From Gilliamella sp. Pas-s25 (GTDB taxonomy: Bacteria > Pseudomonadota > Gammaproteobacteria > Enterobacterales > Orbaceae): DNA of 64,000 nt. Made by a program: the position numbers and the translations under genes. The notes beneath the pieces are model-generated. The model did no database searches. It was not told where the DNA came from and worked only from the letters and a program-made list of their open reading frames with translations. How positions within the stretch are numbered: position 1 is the stretch's first letter; each line of letters begins with the position of its first letter. Shown here in pieces: positions 41,646 through 50,511 of this stretch. The stretch covers positions 1-64,000 of the forward strand of contig NZ_WTEV01000008.1 of assembly GCF_009795885.1 (NCBI RefSeq), written 5' to 3'.

Positions 41646-42932
41646 TTAAACAGCCTTTAAATATTCCAAATTTTTCATATCATCATAAAATGATGTCGGT
41701 TCAACGTACCAATCTGGACGCTGATGACTAAAATCGATATTAATAACCCTGCAAAGAGGAATTACGTTATTTTTTTGTTGTTGTAAGTTTTGTAATTGCA
41801 TTTTACTTAAACCGATCGACAATAAGTCATTTTCATATCTATAAAATGACATGCGATTCATTGAGTTCTTAACGAATTGATAACCGTCATTTAATAATGA
41901 TCGATAAAATGCATAAATTCGATTAGCTTTTGAATATGAAATTTTTCCTGTTCTAGTAATAGTAAAATAACTATCATTTAATAATGTTCGTATACGTTTA
42001 TCATCATAAATATTCATTTCTGCGCCTTTCACTGCTATCAAGATGTCATTAAATGCTGTCTGCCATAATTCTTTAATAATATTAATGCCATTGTTTTGTT
42101 TATCTTGTTGATATTTAATAAATTTAAATAAATTTCTAGGTATATTATGCTTTTCTAAATAACTATGCTTTAATCGTGCTTCAAATCTAACGCATTTTTT
42201 AGCCCAATCAATGAGGTCAGGATTTGATAAAATTTTGATTTTTCGTTGTAATAAATGATCTTGAGGTTTAGATAATGATAATTTTTCTAATTCTGATAAT
42301 TGATTGATGACTTCGTAAAATTTAAGATAAACTTTCAATGATTTAAGTTGGCTACCTGTATTCCATTCTACTGTAGTCTGATATTCTCTGTTATAACGTG
42401 ATTTTTTTGTTTGACCATTAGTAACATTTTTCAATGAATCAATCACTTGTTGAGCTATTAGCTCATTATCAACATGAGCCGAATAAGTAACATCAATCCA
42501 GTCTAAATTAGTGTTAGAAATATCTAATAAATCAAACAGTTTAGGCATACCATACGCTAAACCGCTCAATAATTCAGTTGCACATAATTCTAAATTTTCA
42601 GAACCAAAAACATTATGACCTTATAATAATTTGGCAGGACTCGCCTTTATCTCGACGCATGGCTTCATAGTTATAGAGCCAGCATGGATTTTCACCGCTA
42701 AACTTGCAAAACTCGACGGTAAAGATTCAAATGGATGATTAAGATCTCGAACCTGCAAATCACCATCAATACAAAATTCAACAGTACGAGCACCAAGAGC
42801 ACAACCCGATAATTTACAAATTTCCATTAAATCGACATATTGCCCATAACGACCACCAACATCATCGTGTGATTTTGTTTGCAAAACAAACTTATTTTTA
42901 AAAGGTATTCGTAATAGCAATAAATCAATCAT
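41646..42932 (-). pseudogene. Filamentous phage gpII-type replication initiation protein, interrupted by one stop
   Basis: From ATG 42932 (MIDLLLLRIPF) the frame runs to 42621, where TAA interrupts it, and continues in the same frame to 41646, so 428 codons in all (f1 gpII has 410). Around the stop: SPAKLL, stop, then GHNVFGSENLE; CAA to TAA (Gln to stop) is the likely change. Family features: KSHDDVGGRYGQYVDL, a central VRFEARLKHSYLEKH typical of the gpII/Cri catalytic region, and a C-terminal gpX-like part. gpII nicks the plus strand for rolling-circle replication. The second half could be made from ATG 42569 as a gpX-like protein. Confidence 0.8.
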
Positions 42933-43063
42933 ATTTGCATTAATGCATACACTTAAACAGTAATGCAAAATTATCATAAATAAACGTGCATGTAAACACT
43001 CAAGCATTAAAATATGAATGATGATATACAATATTGCATACAAGCAAACATAAAGGGGTAAAA

Positions 43064-43255
43064 ATGACAACACCAAAAAGAACAAGTTTAGCAATCAGCG
43101 CAGAAAGAAAACTTAAAATTGAAAGATTAGCTGTAGATTTAAGTTATAAAATAGGAAAATCAGTGTCGTGGACAGAATTAGCCACATACATTCTAGATAA
43201 CTACGCAAAAGATGCAGTACAAGACATTATCCATTCTGATAAAAAAATAAAATAA
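43064..43255 (+). CDS. Small ribbon-helix-helix-like protein, divergent from the rep gene
   Basis: 63 residues from ATG 43064, with aaagggg upstream. MTTPKRTSLAISAERKLKIE, then RLAVDLSYKIGKSVSWTELA: a basic N-terminal strand followed by two helices, resembling CopG/MetJ-type regulators. It is transcribed away from the gpII gene across about 130 bases, the position of a phage repressor such as RstR of CTXphi. A start at 43034 would overlap the gpII leader. Function inferred from size and position only. Confidence 0.6.
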   Translation: MTTPKRTSLAISAERKLKIERLAVDLSYKIGKSVSWTELATYILDNYAKDAVQDIIHSDKKIK

Positions 43256-43330
43256 CGATTATTTTTTAATCGAACATACCCAAAAATCTTCAAAAAGCGA
43301 CAAACGGAATTGTATAAATAATAATCTATT

Positions 43331-43377
43331 TGTAACATATTGTTACAAGGTTGAACTATTATATATAGTTCAACCTT
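43331..43377 (+). repeat. Two adjoining hairpins inside the phage element
   Basis: TGTAACA TAT TGTTACA (43331-43347) is followed directly by a 12-bp perfect stem AAGGTTGAACTA / TAGTTCAACCTT (43347-43377) with a 7-base loop and then taaaaagg. The second could terminate the small upstream gene, or the pair may form part of the phage replication origin. Confidence 0.55.
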
Positions 43378-43487
43378 TAAAAAGGTGATAAAACTATTTC
43401 GTCACTTTTCAATAAAATAAAAGGTAAATATTTATGAATTATTACAAAGAAAATTTATTCTAACTATTCAAAAAGTTAGGAGAAATT

Positions 43488-43778
43488 ATGTTAAGGCTAA
43501 AAAAACAATATTTAAAGAGTTATATAATTAAATGTTATCAACATGAAATTAAATATTATCCGTGTGTTCATAATTTCATATATAAGAAATTTAGCACTAA
43601 ACAAGAAAAAAGTGCTTATTTTCTTCATATGATTGAATATAAACAATATAAATTAAAAATCAGAGCATCAAGAGGAAGCAATATAGCAAATGCATGGGAC
43701 GATTACCAATCAGATGTATATAAGATGTTAAAAAGCTGGAAATATAACTCAAAAAGAAAGAAACAACACCATAACTAA
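43488..43778 (+). CDS. Orphan 96-residue protein in the phage element
   Basis: Lysine- and tyrosine-rich protein (MLRLKKQYLKSYIIKCYQHE, SNIANAWDDYQSDVYKML) with aggag 8 bases before the ATG. No domain recognised and no membrane segment, so it is unlikely to be a coat protein. By position (downstream of the replication module) it could be a satellite-specific factor. It ends five bases before the first dif-like att site. Confidence 0.5.
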   Translation: MLRLKKQYLKSYIIKCYQHEIKYYPCVHNFIYKKFSTKQEKSAYFLHMIEYKQYKLKIRASRGSNIANAWDDYQSDVYKMLKSWKYNSKRKKQHHN

Positions 43779-43782
43779 AATA

Positions 43783-43811
43783 AGATCGCATAATCTGCCG
43801 TTATGCTAAAT
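43783..43811 (+). other. dif-like att site 1 of an inverted pair (attP1-like)
   Basis: XerC-like arm AGATCGCATAA (8 of 11 matches to dif), 7-base centre TCTGCCG, and XerD-like arm TTATGCTAAAT (10 of 11). Oriented opposite to the partner at 43859-43891. The two arms can pair in single-stranded DNA. Confidence 0.7.
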
Positions 43812-43823
43812 TCTTGACTGTTA

Positions 43824-43838
43824 GCCACCTGCGGTGGC
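43824..43838. repeat. GC-rich hairpin between the two att-like sites
   Basis: GCCACC TGC GGTGGC, a compact 6-bp stem with a 3-base loop, in otherwise AT-rich DNA. It lies in the 43-base loop of the folded attP(+) model and could also act as an ssDNA replication or packaging signal. Confidence 0.6.
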
Positions 43839-43858
43839 CAACATTATACAGCCTACGA

Positions 43859-43891
43859 ATTAAACATAACGGCATTAACATTATGCGAACC
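43859..43891 (-). other. dif-like att site 2 of an inverted pair (attP2-like)
   Basis: On the minus strand: XerC arm GGTTCGCATAA (10 of 11 matches to dif), an 11-base centre TGTTAATGCCG, then XerD-like TTATGTTTAAT (10 of 11). The centre is longer than the 6-8 bases usual for double-stranded Xer sites, as in CTXphi-type sites that recombine only as folded single strands. Confidence 0.72.
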
Positions 43892-43952
43892 ACGATAAAC
43901 GTACGTGAATTCTGTGGATGTAAGCCATAAAATCATGCCGTCAATTTAAATT
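43892..43952 (+). repeat. 61-bp att-flanking direct repeat, copy 2
   Basis: Begins acgataaacgtacgtgaat and ends cgtcaatttaaatt; same orientation and same position beside an XerC arm as copy 1. It probably is the start of a second, truncated phage copy. The following 43953-44029 shows nothing else recognisable. Confidence 0.82.
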
Positions 43953-44029
43953 AAGCTACCAAACCCACTAACCCTATAATTAATCTACAAATTAATAATA
44001 CATAAACAATAAAATCAATAAAATCAATG

Positions 44030-44057
44030 CGTTAAAATAATGTATATTATGTTAAAT
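44030..44057 (+). other. Third dif-like site, inverted, at the fnr leader
   Basis: Centre TGTATA and XerD arm TTATGTTAAAT are perfect, but the XerC arm CGTTAAAATAA matches dif at only 6 of 11. It is opposite in orientation to the dif at 41547 and shares TAATGTATATTATGTTAAAT with it. It may be a leftover of the original dif or of an earlier integration. Confidence 0.55.
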
Positions 44058-44140
44058 AATATTTAATGTTAATGAGTGATTTTTGTTTTATTATAAAATA
44101 TGATAATCTAATAAATTATGATTATTTCTTTTTGGTTAAT

Positions 44141-44854
44141 ATGCAAAATATTTTTAAGACATTACGTTCAAAAAGTTATTCTGTTCCATGTGAATTATGT
44201 AGTATAGGCTCTCTGTGTATTCCCATGATGCTCAACAACAAGCTAGATGGCATCTTAAATCGCAAGGTATCTTATAGCAAAGACGAAATTGTAGTTAAAG
44301 CTAATACACCATTTACCAAATTCTATATTATTCATGCAGGTGCATTTAAAACCTTTGTTACAACGACGGATAATCATCAACAAATTAATGGTTTTTATTT
44401 ACCTGGTGATATTGTTGGTTTAGATTCAATTTCAACAAAAGTATATAACAATACGATCCAAGCGCTTAGCAATACACAGGTTTGTGAGCTTCGTTATGAC
44501 GAATTAATGTCACTTGTTGATAATCAAAAAAACATTAGAGACATGGTATTTAATTTACTAAGTTCTGATATTTATAATTATCAAAAATTAGTATTATGCT
44601 ATTCACAAAAAAAAGCGGATGAACGATTAGCAACATTTATATATTCGCTCTATCAACGTTATGAAAAAAGAGGACATTCTTCATTAAATATTAAACTGAT
44701 GATGAGTCGAGCTGATATTGCTAACTATTTAGGCTTAACAATTGAAACGGTTAGTAGAAATTTCTCAAAATTTCAGGAGCAAAATATTTTATCAGCTAGA
44801 GGAAAATATATATTTATTAAAAACTTAAATGCTTTAATAGATTTAGGCAACTAG
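44141..44854 (+). CDS. fnr: Oxygen-responsive transcription regulator Fnr
   Basis: 237 residues from ATG 44141 (MQNIFKTLRSKSYSVPC). Four [4Fe-4S] cysteines are present: Cys17, Cys20, Cys26 (CELCSIGSLC) and Cys115 (VCELRYDEL). Cyclic-nucleotide-like domain with FYLPGDIVGLDS, dimer helix, and a C-terminal helix-turn-helix SRADIANYLGLTIETVSRNF, including the E-xx-SR recognition residues of Fnr. Activates anaerobic respiration genes when oxygen is absent. In-frame ATG codons at 44066 and 44072 would add about 25 hydrophobic residues next to the dif-like site and are less likely starts. Confidence 0.92.
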   Translation: MQNIFKTLRSKSYSVPCELCSIGSLCIPMMLNNKLDGILNRKVSYSKDEIVVKANTPFTKFYIIHAGAFKTFVTTTDNHQQINGFYLPGDIVGLDSISTKVYNNTIQALSNTQVCELRYDELMSLVDNQKNIRDMVFNLLSSDIYNYQKLVLCYSQKKADERLATFIYSLYQRYEKRGHSSLNIKLMMSRADIANYLGLTIETVSRNFSKFQEQNILSARGKYIFIKNLNALIDLGN

Positions 44855-44904
44855 ATTTATTTATGTTAAAATAATCGCAATACTATATTGTAAGGTCTTA
44901 ATAT

Positions 44905-45948
44905 ATGACAAGTTTAAAGAAAACATTTATTCTAGCAACTTTGGCTCTCACCCCTCTTTCTTCGTTTGCTGCCCAACAACTAACCGAGCAACAAGCTAAA
45001 GATTTGCAATCATTTAAAAGCATAACTATCCGTGGAGCATTTTATACTGATAATGACTATGTTTTGGCAATGTCAAAAGCGGCAGATAAAGAAGGTGCCG
45101 CTTCTTTTTTTATAACAACCACTAATATCAGCCCTTCTAATGATACTTTACGCATTGTCTACGCTAAATTATATAAATCTGATGCACCTAAAGCTGAACA
45201 GCAAGTAGAGAGTTTTCGCAAATTCGAGGGGATATATGAATATCCTAAATCTAAAGCCATACGTTTAGAACCTTTTAATATTGTGCGTATCCGCGGCTAT
45301 TTTCCTAATGAATATGATATGAATCAAGCAATTGCAAAAGAAGCATCGGCAAAAGGTGCTTACGCCTTTTATATCGATTCACGTTCTGAGTTAGGTAGTA
45401 ATATACAAGTTGCTGCCTATTTATTTAAAAAGGATGCACCTGAACGTAAACTACAACCAGAAAATGCTATTCCTTACGATTCTGAAGCAGGCCAACAAGC
45501 TCTAGCTAAAGGTGGTGATGATGCAATGCAAGTTGAAAAACCAGGATATTATTCTCCATCAGCGTTTAATGAAAAGTTTTATGCAGATAAATTTAATAAT
45601 AAAGTAAAAGTTATTGATCAATCTACTAATAAAACGAAAACTTCTGCAGCAACTAGTATCCATGCATCTGAAGTTGCTACGGTTGCAGCAGAACCGCAAC
45701 GTGTCAATCGTTACACTGTCACTTTGTCGGACGGGCGAAAAATTCAAGAATTAAATGATGCAACTGCGGCTAAAATGGTGGCATTTGATACAATTAAGTT
45801 CAGAGGTTATTATGTCACCGATCAGGAAATTTCTTATCAGGCAGGTAAACGAGCTATTGATGCTGGAGCCAAGTATTATCATATTGCTAGAGTAGCGCAT
45901 GATTCAAATGGTCCGAATATAACTGTTTTTGTCGATCTTTATCGATAA
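44905..45948 (+). CDS. YdgH-like periplasmic protein with DUF1471 domains
   Basis: 347 residues. Signal peptide (MTSLKKTFILATLALTPLSSFA, cleavage after about 22-23). Three repeats of a YhcN/DUF1471 type fold begin at about residues 40, 130 and 290, each with an IT-[IV]-RG-x-[FY] or IKFRGYY start (ITIRGAFYTDND, VRIRGYFPNEYD, IKFRGYYVTDQE) and an A-x-A-FYI-type core. This three-domain layout is that of E. coli YdgH. Role unknown; family members are linked to envelope stress and biofilm. Confidence 0.82.
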   Translation: MTSLKKTFILATLALTPLSSFAAQQLTEQQAKDLQSFKSITIRGAFYTDNDYVLAMSKAADKEGAASFFITTTNISPSNDTLRIVYAKLYKSDAPKAEQQVESFRKFEGIYEYPKSKAIRLEPFNIVRIRGYFPNEYDMNQAIAKEASAKGAYAFYIDSRSELGSNIQVAAYLFKKDAPERKLQPENAIPYDSEAGQQALAKGGDDAMQVEKPGYYSPSAFNEKFYADKFNNKVKVIDQSTNKTKTSAATSIHASEVATVAAEPQRVNRYTVTLSDGRKIQELNDATAAKMVAFDTIKFRGYYVTDQEISYQAGKRAIDAGAKYYHIARVAHDSNGPNITVFVDLYR

Positions 45949-45961
45949 ACTCTAGATAACT

Positions 45962-45986
45962 GGGCGCATAAGCGCCCTATTTTTTA
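45962..45986 (+). terminator. Terminator after the ydgH-like gene
   Basis: GGGCGC ATAA GCGCCC followed by tattttttat, 14 bases after the stop; it lies between convergent genes. Confidence 0.85.
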
Positions 45987-46015
45987 TCACACAAATACCT
46001 TCATTCAATCAACAG

Positions 46016-49000
46016 TTATAGCTCAGATTTTACTTTGTCGATTTGTTGCTTAATACGTTTTACTGAAATTGGATATGCAGTACCTAACTGCTGAGCAAAT
46101 AGATTCACTCTAAGTTCTTCAATCATCCAACGGATATTTGTTACTTTTTCTTGTGATTTTAAGTTTTCTGATAAGCTATTCACCCATTTTTCATATTGAA
46201 CTTCAACTTCATCAATTATATTCATCGACTGCCTATCTTTAGTGGTATTCAACATTAGTTTTTCAATTCTTTTTTCAATCGCCAATAAATAACGATTGAT
46301 ATCTGGTAGTCTTTTATAGCTTGATTGTGCAACAAAGCCTTTATAAATAAGATGATCCATTTGCTTTTTTATATCAGATAAAGCAAAAGCTAATGATATG
46401 TCAATTCGCCCCTTTAATTTTTTACCGATGTTGTAATATAACGTCAAAATGGACTCAACTGCTTTGGCAATATCAACCACAACATCATTAATATGACTTT
46501 TGGTATAATCCAATAATGCCTCATAATTATCTTGGTTTTGAATTACTTGACCATTTTTTTCAATCAAATAGTCAACACCACAGGCAATGCAGTCATCAAT
46601 TAAACTCAGTACCGTACCAAAAGAATTGAAGTATAAGCCTAATTTAGATTTATTTGGTAATTTTTCATGTAAGTACTTGATTGGCGATGGTATATTGAGT
46701 ATAAGCAAGCGTCGTAGCCCTAGTTTTGTAAGTCTTTGTTGCTCATCTTGATTATCGACTAACTTAATGCTTACAGAATGTTGATTATCAATGATTGCTG
46801 GATAAGCTTTAATCGTATAATTTTTATGATTTTCTTCATAAATATTAGGCAAGGAGCCGAAATTCCACTCTGTTAAATTATTTTGTTCAATTTGAACCGT
46901 TTTCTTAATTGTTAAAGATGAAAATGCTTGTTGGAGTTGATTTTTGAGTTCTTCTTTTAGTAAAACTAGGTCTTTACTTACAGCAATTTCTTTATTATTA
47001 CTATCAACAATGCTAAAAGTCATCTTCAAATAGTCAGGGATTTGATCCAATTGCCAATCTTCAGGGGCAACTTTTACACCTGTCATTTTGTGAAATTCGG
47101 TTTCTAAACTTTCAAGTAAAGGTTGATTCGTTGAAATACCTCTACTCAAAAATGCATCAGCATAGTTTGGTGCTGGAACAAAATTTCGGCGCAATGATTT
47201 AGGTAATGATTTAATTAATGCAATAATTAAATCTTTTCTAAAACCAGGTACTAGCCAATCAAATCCCCTATTTTTGATTTGGTTTAATAGATTAAGAGGT
47301 ATTTTTATCGTGACGCCGTCACGTTTATGTCCGATATCAAATTGATAACTTAGTGCTAATTTCAAATTATCTTGATTCCAAAAATCAGGAAAGTCATTTA
47401 AATTAACCTGTTGTGCCGATTGTTTGATCAACATTTCTTTCTCGACATTAAGAAAATCAGGATCTGATTTCTGTTTTTGTTTCCACCAAACATCAAAATG
47501 TTTAGATGACACAACCGATTTATCAATTCGCTTTTCATAAAAATTAAAAAGTTCATCATCATCTATTAAAATATCTTGCCGGCGAGATTTATGCTCAAGA
47601 TTTTCAACTTCATTAATCAATTTTTTATTTTTTTTATAAAACTGATGGTTGGTAAACCAATCACCTTCAACCAAAGCGTGACGAATAAATAGAGAACGAC
47701 TTAATTCAGGATCTATTTTACTATAATTCACCATTCGACTAGCAACAATAGGTAAACCAAATAATGTCACTTTTTCATTTGCAATAGTTGTCCCCCGTTT
47801 TTTAGACCACTTTGGTTCATTATAACTATATTTCACCAAATGTTTTGCTATGGGCTCAATCCATTCTGCTTCAATTTTAGCCACTGTCCTTCCCCATAGC
47901 CGGCTGGTTTCTATCAGTTCACTAGCGATACACCATTTAGGTTGATTTTTGAAAAGTGCCGAATTAGGAAAAATTGCAAATTTAATATTTCGTGCCCCAA
48001 GATACTCATGCTTTTCAAGTTCTTTCATTCCGATATGGGATAATAAACCGCTTAGTAATGAAACATGTAATGAATTATAATCTGCTGCTTTACTATTTAT
48101 AGGGAATGCTAATTGTTTAATGGTTTGTCTAATTTGTGTATAAACATCTTGCCATTCTCGAATCCGAAGGTAGTTTAAAAATTCTTTCTGACACAATCGT
48201 CTAAATTGATTTCCGGATAATATATTTTGTTGTTCTTTAATATAATTCCATAAATTAATTAAAGATATAAAGTCAGATTCCTTATCAACAAAACGACGAT
48301 GTTTTTCATCCGAAGCTTGCTGTTTATCAAAAGGTCTTTCTCTAGGATCTTGGATAGACAAAGCTGCAGTAATTATCATCACTTCTTTAGTACAACCCAA
48401 TCGCCTTGCTTCAACCAGCATTCTGGCCAATCTTGGATCGATGGGTAATTGCGCTAAAATTCGTCCTATTTCAGTTAAATGATATCGATAATGTTTAATA
48501 AATATTGCACCAAGTTCTTCTAACAATCGAATGCCATCACGAATATATTTTGCATCAGGCGCTTCAACAAAAGGAAATGCTGCAATGTCACCTAAACCTA
48601 ACGAGGTCATCTGTAATATCACCGATGCTAAATTTGTACGTAAAATTTCAGGATCGGTAAATTCAGGACGAGATAAAAAATCTTGTTCATCATATAACCG
48701 GATGCAGATTCCATCTGAGGTTCGTCCACAGCGCCCTTTTCGTTGGTTGGCTGAGGCTTGAGATATCGGTTCAATCGGTAAACGTTGAACTTTAGTGCGA
48801 TAACTATAGCGACTAATCCTAGCTAAACCCGTATCGATAACATATTTAATTCCAGGCACCGTCAACGATGTTTCTGCCACATTTGTTGCTAGAATTATTC
48901 GCCTTTTAGTATGCGACTGGAAAATCCGATTTTGTTCTGATGCTGATAGCCTTGCATATAATGGTAAGATATCAGTATGACGAAGATCCAATTTATTAAG

Positions 49001-49891
49001 TGTATCGGCAAGATCTCTAATTTCTCTTTCACCAGTTAGAAAAATAAGTATATCACCATCGCTTTCAGCTGAAAGTTCATCAATCGCATCTACGATGGAT
49101 TGAAAATCACTACTTTTATCGTTGCAACTATCCTCTCCATCTATTATTGAGGGACGATATCTAACTTCAACTGGATAGGTACGACCAGACACTTCAATAA
49201 TCGGTGCTTGGTTGAAATGTTTAGAAAAACGTTCCACATCAATCGTTGCCGATGTAATTATGACCTTCAAGTCTGGACGTTTAGGTAATAATTGCTTAAG
49301 GTAACCTAAAATAAAATCAATGTTTAAGCTACGTTCATGAGCTTCGTCAATAATAATAGTATCGTATTGTAATAAAAGTTTATCTTTTTGAATTTCAGCA
49401 AGCAATATACCGTCAGTCATTAATTTAATCAGTGTTGTTTCACTAACATGATCAGAAAATCTGACTTTGAAACCAACTAATTGTCCTATTTCTGTTTTCA
49501 ATTCATCAGCAATACGATTAGCCACTGAACGCGCGGCTAACCGCCTTGGTTGGGTATGACCTATAAATCCCTTGACGCCTAAGCCCAACTCTAGACAGAT
49601 CTTAGGAATTTGCGTGGTTTTTCCTGAACCTGTTTCGCCGGCGATTATGACCACTTGATGATGCTTAATTGCATCATAAATTGTTTGTTTTTTTTCAACA
49701 ACAGGTAAATTATCTGGAAAATCAATTCTTTTTGGTAATGAATCTATTCTAGCTTGGTAATGTAACTTAGCATTTTGTATGGCTGAATCTATATTAGTTA
49801 TAGTTTGACTTTTCCGGGAAAATTTTATTATTTTGTGCTTATCTAAGAAAGTCATTGAATCAAGGTTTTTTAATTGGTTTTGAGATAACAT
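46016..49891 (-). CDS. hrpA: ATP-dependent RNA helicase HrpA
   Basis: 1291 residues (E. coli 1300). DEAH-box helicase: Walker A GETGSGKTTQIPKI near residue 87, DEAH in IIIDEAHERSLNIDFIL near 184, SAT motif ITSATIDVERF, and motif VI QRKGRCGRTSDG. HA2 and OB-fold domains follow, then the long HrpA C-terminal region (DUF3418), ending in RIKQQIDKVKSEL. HrpA resolves stalled or collided ribosomes. Divergent from hslJ. Confidence 0.96.
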   Translation of the reverse strand: MLSQNQLKNLDSMTFLDKHKIIKFSRKSQTITNIDSAIQNAKLHYQARIDSLPKRIDFPDNLPVVEKKQTIYDAIKHHQVVIIAGETGSGKTTQIPKICLELGLGVKGFIGHTQPRRLAARSVANRIADELKTEIGQLVGFKVRFSDHVSETTLIKLMTDGILLAEIQKDKLLLQYDTIIIDEAHERSLNIDFILGYLKQLLPKRPDLKVIITSATIDVERFSKHFNQAPIIEVSGRTYPVEVRYRPSIIDGEDSCNDKSSDFQSIVDAIDELSAESDGDILIFLTGEREIRDLADTLNKLDLRHTDILPLYARLSASEQNRIFQSHTKRRIILATNVAETSLTVPGIKYVIDTGLARISRYSYRTKVQRLPIEPISQASANQRKGRCGRTSDGICIRLYDEQDFLSRPEFTDPEILRTNLASVILQMTSLGLGDIAAFPFVEAPDAKYIRDGIRLLEELGAIFIKHYRYHLTEIGRILAQLPIDPRLARMLVEARRLGCTKEVMIITAALSIQDPRERPFDKQQASDEKHRRFVDKESDFISLINLWNYIKEQQNILSGNQFRRLCQKEFLNYLRIREWQDVYTQIRQTIKQLAFPINSKAADYNSLHVSLLSGLLSHIGMKELEKHEYLGARNIKFAIFPNSALFKNQPKWCIASELIETSRLWGRTVAKIEAEWIEPIAKHLVKYSYNEPKWSKKRGTTIANEKVTLFGLPIVASRMVNYSKIDPELSRSLFIRHALVEGDWFTNHQFYKKNKKLINEVENLEHKSRRQDILIDDDELFNFYEKRIDKSVVSSKHFDVWWKQKQKSDPDFLNVEKEMLIKQSAQQVNLNDFPDFWNQDNLKLALSYQFDIGHKRDGVTIKIPLNLLNQIKNRGFDWLVPGFRKDLIIALIKSLPKSLRRNFVPAPNYADAFLSRGISTNQPLLESLETEFHKMTGVKVAPEDWQLDQIPDYLKMTFSIVDSNNKEIAVSKDLVLLKEELKNQLQQAFSSLTIKKTVQIEQNNLTEWNFGSLPNIYEENHKNYTIKAYPAIIDNQHSVSIKLVDNQDEQQRLTKLGLRRLLILNIPSPIKYLHEKLPNKSKLGLYFNSFGTVLSLIDDCIACGVDYLIEKNGQVIQNQDNYEALLDYTKSHINDVVVDIAKAVESILTLYYNIGKKLKGRIDISLAFALSDIKKQMDHLIYKGFVAQSSYKRLPDINRYLLAIEKRIEKLMLNTTKDRQSMNIIDEVEVQYEKWVNSLSENLKSQEKVTNIRWMIEELRVNLFAQQLGTAYPISVKRIKQQIDKVKSEL

Positions 49892-49967
49892 AGAGAGTCA
49901 TATATTTTTAATTAACGTCATAATTAGGTTTAATTATAGCAAATTTAACCTGTCATTAGGAGTTCAT

Positions 49968-50387
49968 ATGAAAAAAACATTATTGCTAATTTCGCTATTT
50001 ACTGCTGCTTTAGTTATGTCTGGATGCTATGAATCGAGTAAGTTACAAGATACTGATCTTATGCATCACCGTTTCGTATTAATTAATGCAAATGGTCAGG
50101 ACATCTCTTTAGATGAGCAAGCTGAACTTATATTCGGTGAAAAAATGACAATCACAGGCAAAATGTGTAACCAGTTTTCAGGTCAAGTTATTTTAGATAA
50201 AAGCCACATTAAAGGTACAGGTGTTGCAATGACCAAAATGCTTTGTAATGATATTCAATTAAATCAATTAGATCATGTTATTCAACAATTAATTACTGAC
50301 GGTGCAAAAATCAATTTAACCAATAATCAATTAACTTTGAAAAACAACAAAAATGAACTCATTTACCAACTCAAAGATTTAATGTAG
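49968..50387 (+). CDS. hslJ: META-domain lipoprotein HslJ
   Basis: 139 residues (E. coli HslJ 140). Lipoprotein signal ending MSGC (Cys20). META domain: RFVLINANGQDI, then GKMCNQFSGQVIL and TKMLCNDIQLNQLDHVIQQL, with the two conserved cysteines. An outer-membrane lipoprotein linked in E. coli to heat and novobiocin tolerance. Confidence 0.88.
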   Translation: MKKTLLLISLFTAALVMSGCYESSKLQDTDLMHHRFVLINANGQDISLDEQAELIFGEKMTITGKMCNQFSGQVILDKSHIKGTGVAMTKMLCNDIQLNQLDHVIQQLITDGAKINLTNNQLTLKNNKNELIYQLKDLM

Positions 50388-50511
50388 TTCAAACTTTTTA
50401 TTTTTGTGCTCATTTTAGCAAAAATACATTTATGAATGTTGCTATTGAATTATTTTATAAACAAAAAAATTTATTTAGGATAAAAAACTTTATTTAAAAT
50501 ACTGTTAAGAA

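Larger units (their letters stand above)
41575..43891. mobile_element. dif-integrated satellite filamentous phage (or its remnant)
   Basis: The 2.3-kb unit between the dif site and the second XerC arm holds a gpII-type replication gene, a divergent small DNA-binding-like gene, an orphan ORF, hairpins, and two inverted dif-like sites able to fold into a CTXphi-type attP(+). Coat, pIII, pI/Zot and ssDNA-binding genes are absent, as in satellite elements such as RS1 that depend on a helper. A 61-bp repeat flanks both XerC arms. The replication gene has one in-frame stop, so the copy may be dead. Confidence 0.75.

Noticed and set aside
43435-43464. Nine-codon ORF (MNYYKENLF) before the 96-residue phage ORF.
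   Set aside because: Too short and without a supporting regulatory structure to call a leader peptide.
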